Assembly (NCBI GenBank): GCA_004154925.1
Contig: QJNS01000032.1
Location: 124,001-188,000, forward strand
Length of the DNA: 64,000 nt
Direction of reading: 5' to 3'
Source of the DNA: Monosporascus cannonballus
Taxonomy: Eukaryota; Ascomycota; Sordariomycetes; Xylariales
Position numbers and translations under genes: made by a program. This document shows, piece by piece, positions 61,901 to 64,000 of the stretch. The stretch's first letter is position 1, and every line of letters starts with the position of its first letter. The notes beneath the pieces are model-generated. The model made no database searches, had not been told where the DNA came from, and was given only the letters and a program-made list of their open reading frames with translations.

Positions 61901-64000
61901 TTTAACCGTTATTTTCGAATTATTTTCGTTTTTTAAATTATTATCATTATCAACGTTTGCCGTAATAATTATTATAATTATTATACCGATAAAAAGAATA
62001 AAAATAATTTTAAGTTTTCTTGATATTATTTAACCTAAAATAACTGTAAAAAACGAAAGTACTTTACAGATTATAAACGTAAATTCCCTATATGTTTCGT
62101 ATTAAAAAAATGTTATCCGAAATAAATATAAGATATGGGAGACCGTATTTAATATAGAAATTTTAATTTTTTTTATAAATACGTATCATAATCGGCCGGA
62201 AGGTTACGGAAATTTAAGGAAATTAACTGCCTCAAATACACGTTATTTTAATTTAAAAATATAGTATTTTAATATGTAAAAAGATATTTAAGTTATAAAA
62301 TTAAATATATAAATATAATTTAACATTATTGTCGCAAAATTATAAAGGTTTAAATACATATTTATTAAAAGAAATATTCCGTAAAACCGAAAATATTTAT
62401 TTACATAATTATAAGGAAATATAATTTTAAAAAGCCGTTAATTAGTTTTTTGTTAAAGAGAAACTGGTTTTAAGGTATATATAAATATACGTTTATAAAT
62501 TTAATAAGTATTGTTAATTCCAAAAGGATAAAACTTATTTTAATATATAAACCGATTAATAATTTAAAGCCGTTTATAACAATATATACGTAATTTCTTT
62601 TGCTAAAACGTCGTTTTAAATTTTAATCGTTATTATCGCTGAATTCGATTTAAAATTTAAATAATATAACGTTATAAATATTTTTATAAATATTAATTAT
62701 TTTACGAAATATATATAAAAACGCCTTTAAAATATTTATAACGTCACAAAATATTCCTAATTAAGAAAATATTATATAAATTAAGGGAATTATTTTTATT
62801 ATAATAAAAAGGATTTATTAAAACGTTTAAAAAAATAGGATTTAATTATATTTTTTCCAAAATTTATTATTTTATTCGTTAAAAAGCACTTATTTTCTTT
62901 TTTATAAAAGATATTAGTATAACATATCGCGAAAAAAAATTAAAATATCTTTAATTAATTAATTTATTAAATATGAAAATAATATATTTTAATAAAAAAT
63001 AAAACTTTATAATAATTTTCCGTTATTACAATTAATAAAAATAAATTTAATAAAGAATTCTGGTTATTTTAATTTAATTTTATGAATAAATTAATTAACC
63101 TAATACCTAAAAAGATTTAAATCATTTCCTAAAAATATTTATAATTAGTATTAAAATATTGTTAAATTTTAATTTAATTTAATTACAATTTATTAATAAA
63201 TATTAAAAAAATTGGATTTACTTTGTTCATAATAATTAATACGTAACCCGATATAGTTTTTATAATATCCTAATTTGCTGTATTTAACTTAAACTTTAAT
63301 AAGACATATTATATAATTACTAATTAAATTATATTATTCCTATTCTGAATTAAAACGTTAATATTTGTAATTCGAAACCAAGAATTTATTAAATACTTAA
63401 AATAATATTTTTTTGCAAATAATATATTTAACTAAAAAATTTTAAATTTATATTATAAATTTATTCGTAAAAACAATAAAATAATAAGCATATAAATAAA
63501 AAATAATTATTATTTTTATAACAAAAATAAAATTAGTATTTTTTAAGTAACTTATAAAAAACACCTTATTTACTTTTTAATTAATTAAAATATTAAAAGT
63601 TACCATAAATATAAAACCGTTAACTATATGGTATAATAATAAACAAATTATACGGTTGATTAACGCCGATATTACCTTATTAATAACGAAATTACGATAT
63701 ATAAATATATATAATTATTAATTAAAATAAATTACAGAAAAACTTTTAATCAAGATATATTATAGGTTTACGGATAATATATTAACTAACGATTTAACGA
63801 AAACCTTATTACGTAAACCCTTTAAACATTTTAAAAAGTAACTAAGATTAATAGATATTACGGAAGCGTTTAATTAAAGAAAAACCGCTTTATAAAAAAT
63901 TTCAAAAAAATTAACTAATTAAGAAAATTTAATCGCCGGAAGAAAAATGGAATAAATAATTATGGCTTTAGGAGTTATAACAATTAATACCGTAAATGCT
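58940..64000 (+). pseudogene. Copia C2: gag-pol relic
   Basis: Collinear with C1 and equally RIP-degraded. An uninterrupted 77-codon stretch at 61414-61647 covers the region after the integrase core. Its second half (IYNLRYN-like, then KHKLIISLITDLQIFIKF) aligns with the copia segment that includes APRAHIGYLVGYDSTNIFRVW. The RNase H end LTNDLTKTLLRKP is visible at about 63782-63822 (family DGLTKAL). Confidence 0.75.

Larger units (their letters stand above)
58777..64000 (+). mobile_element. Ty1/copia element C2, cut by the window edge just before its 3' LTR
   Basis: Begins with a C1-type LTR (58777-58939) inside the right T-outer terminus, with AATGG as the left flank. The sequence is collinear with C1 all the way: the last bases of the window (TTAATACCGTAAATGCT) match C1 about 30 bp before its 3' LTR. 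Plus orientation. The right flank and TSD are outside the window. Confidence 0.87.

Noticed and set aside
1..64000. CRISPR arrays, rRNA, tRNA and mitochondrial DNA insertions
   Set aside because: No spaced direct repeats, no tRNA-like cloverleaf with A and B boxes noticed, and no rRNA or mitochondrial gene similarity. AT-richness is explained by RIP.

Overview
The window looks like a filamentous ascomycete (Pezizomycotina) genome that uses repeat-induced point mutation (RIP). Three observations support this. About 2.2 kb of GC-balanced DNA switches abruptly to about 62 kb of very AT-rich DNA. Nearly every in-frame stop in recognisable reading frames is TAA or TAG where CAA or CAG is expected. 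The AT-rich block is made entirely of LTR retrotransposons and DNA transposons. This matches the AT-rich isochores known from Dothideomycetes; the species cannot be named from the sequence.

Layout: 1-548 is the 5' part of an intact GNAT acetyltransferase gene on the minus strand, followed by about 1.65 kb with no supported gene. At 2195-2196 a TA dinucleotide marks the left end of a DNA transposon (T-outer), and everything after it is transposon inside transposon. From exact target-site duplications (TSDs) the nest reads: T-outer contains a solo chromovirus LTR P (3574-58519, TSD TTATA/TTATG). P contains a small TA-flanked TIR element T-inner (3611-4477) and a short Ty1/copia element R (4577-58278, TSD GGTAA). 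R contains a solo copia LTR S (5425-22291), a copia element C1 (22560-27983, TSD ACTTA) and a hAT element X (28708-58041, 8-bp TSD GGACGAAC). S contains chromovirus A (5509-22205, TSD CTAAG), which holds chromovirus pieces B and D. X contains chromovirus F (36355-43741, TSD GCGCT) and chromovirus G (44188-57902, TSD TTTTA). G contains chromovirus E in its 5' LTR (44351-51282, TSD AAAAT). A second copia copy, C2, begins at 58777 inside the right T terminus and runs off the window about 30 bp before its expected 3' LTR.

None of the transposon proteins is intact, but relics can be recognised: chromovirus Gag, RT, RNase H, integrase and chromodomain; copia Gag and Pol; and a hAT transposase core. 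The standout is a histone H3-family relic at the right-hand end of hAT element X. It is in one frame, carries a 44-bp intron at a sensible place in the fold, and is split by chromovirus F. It suggests that a hAT transposon captured, or lived beside, a histone H3-like gene.

Other points of interest are a frame antisense to the 3' end of chromovirus pol that stays open across copies, an extra sense frame downstream of the chromodomain in F, LTRs with conserved outer parts but interchangeable repeat-rich centres, and short solo LTRs that escaped RIP while long copies were destroyed.
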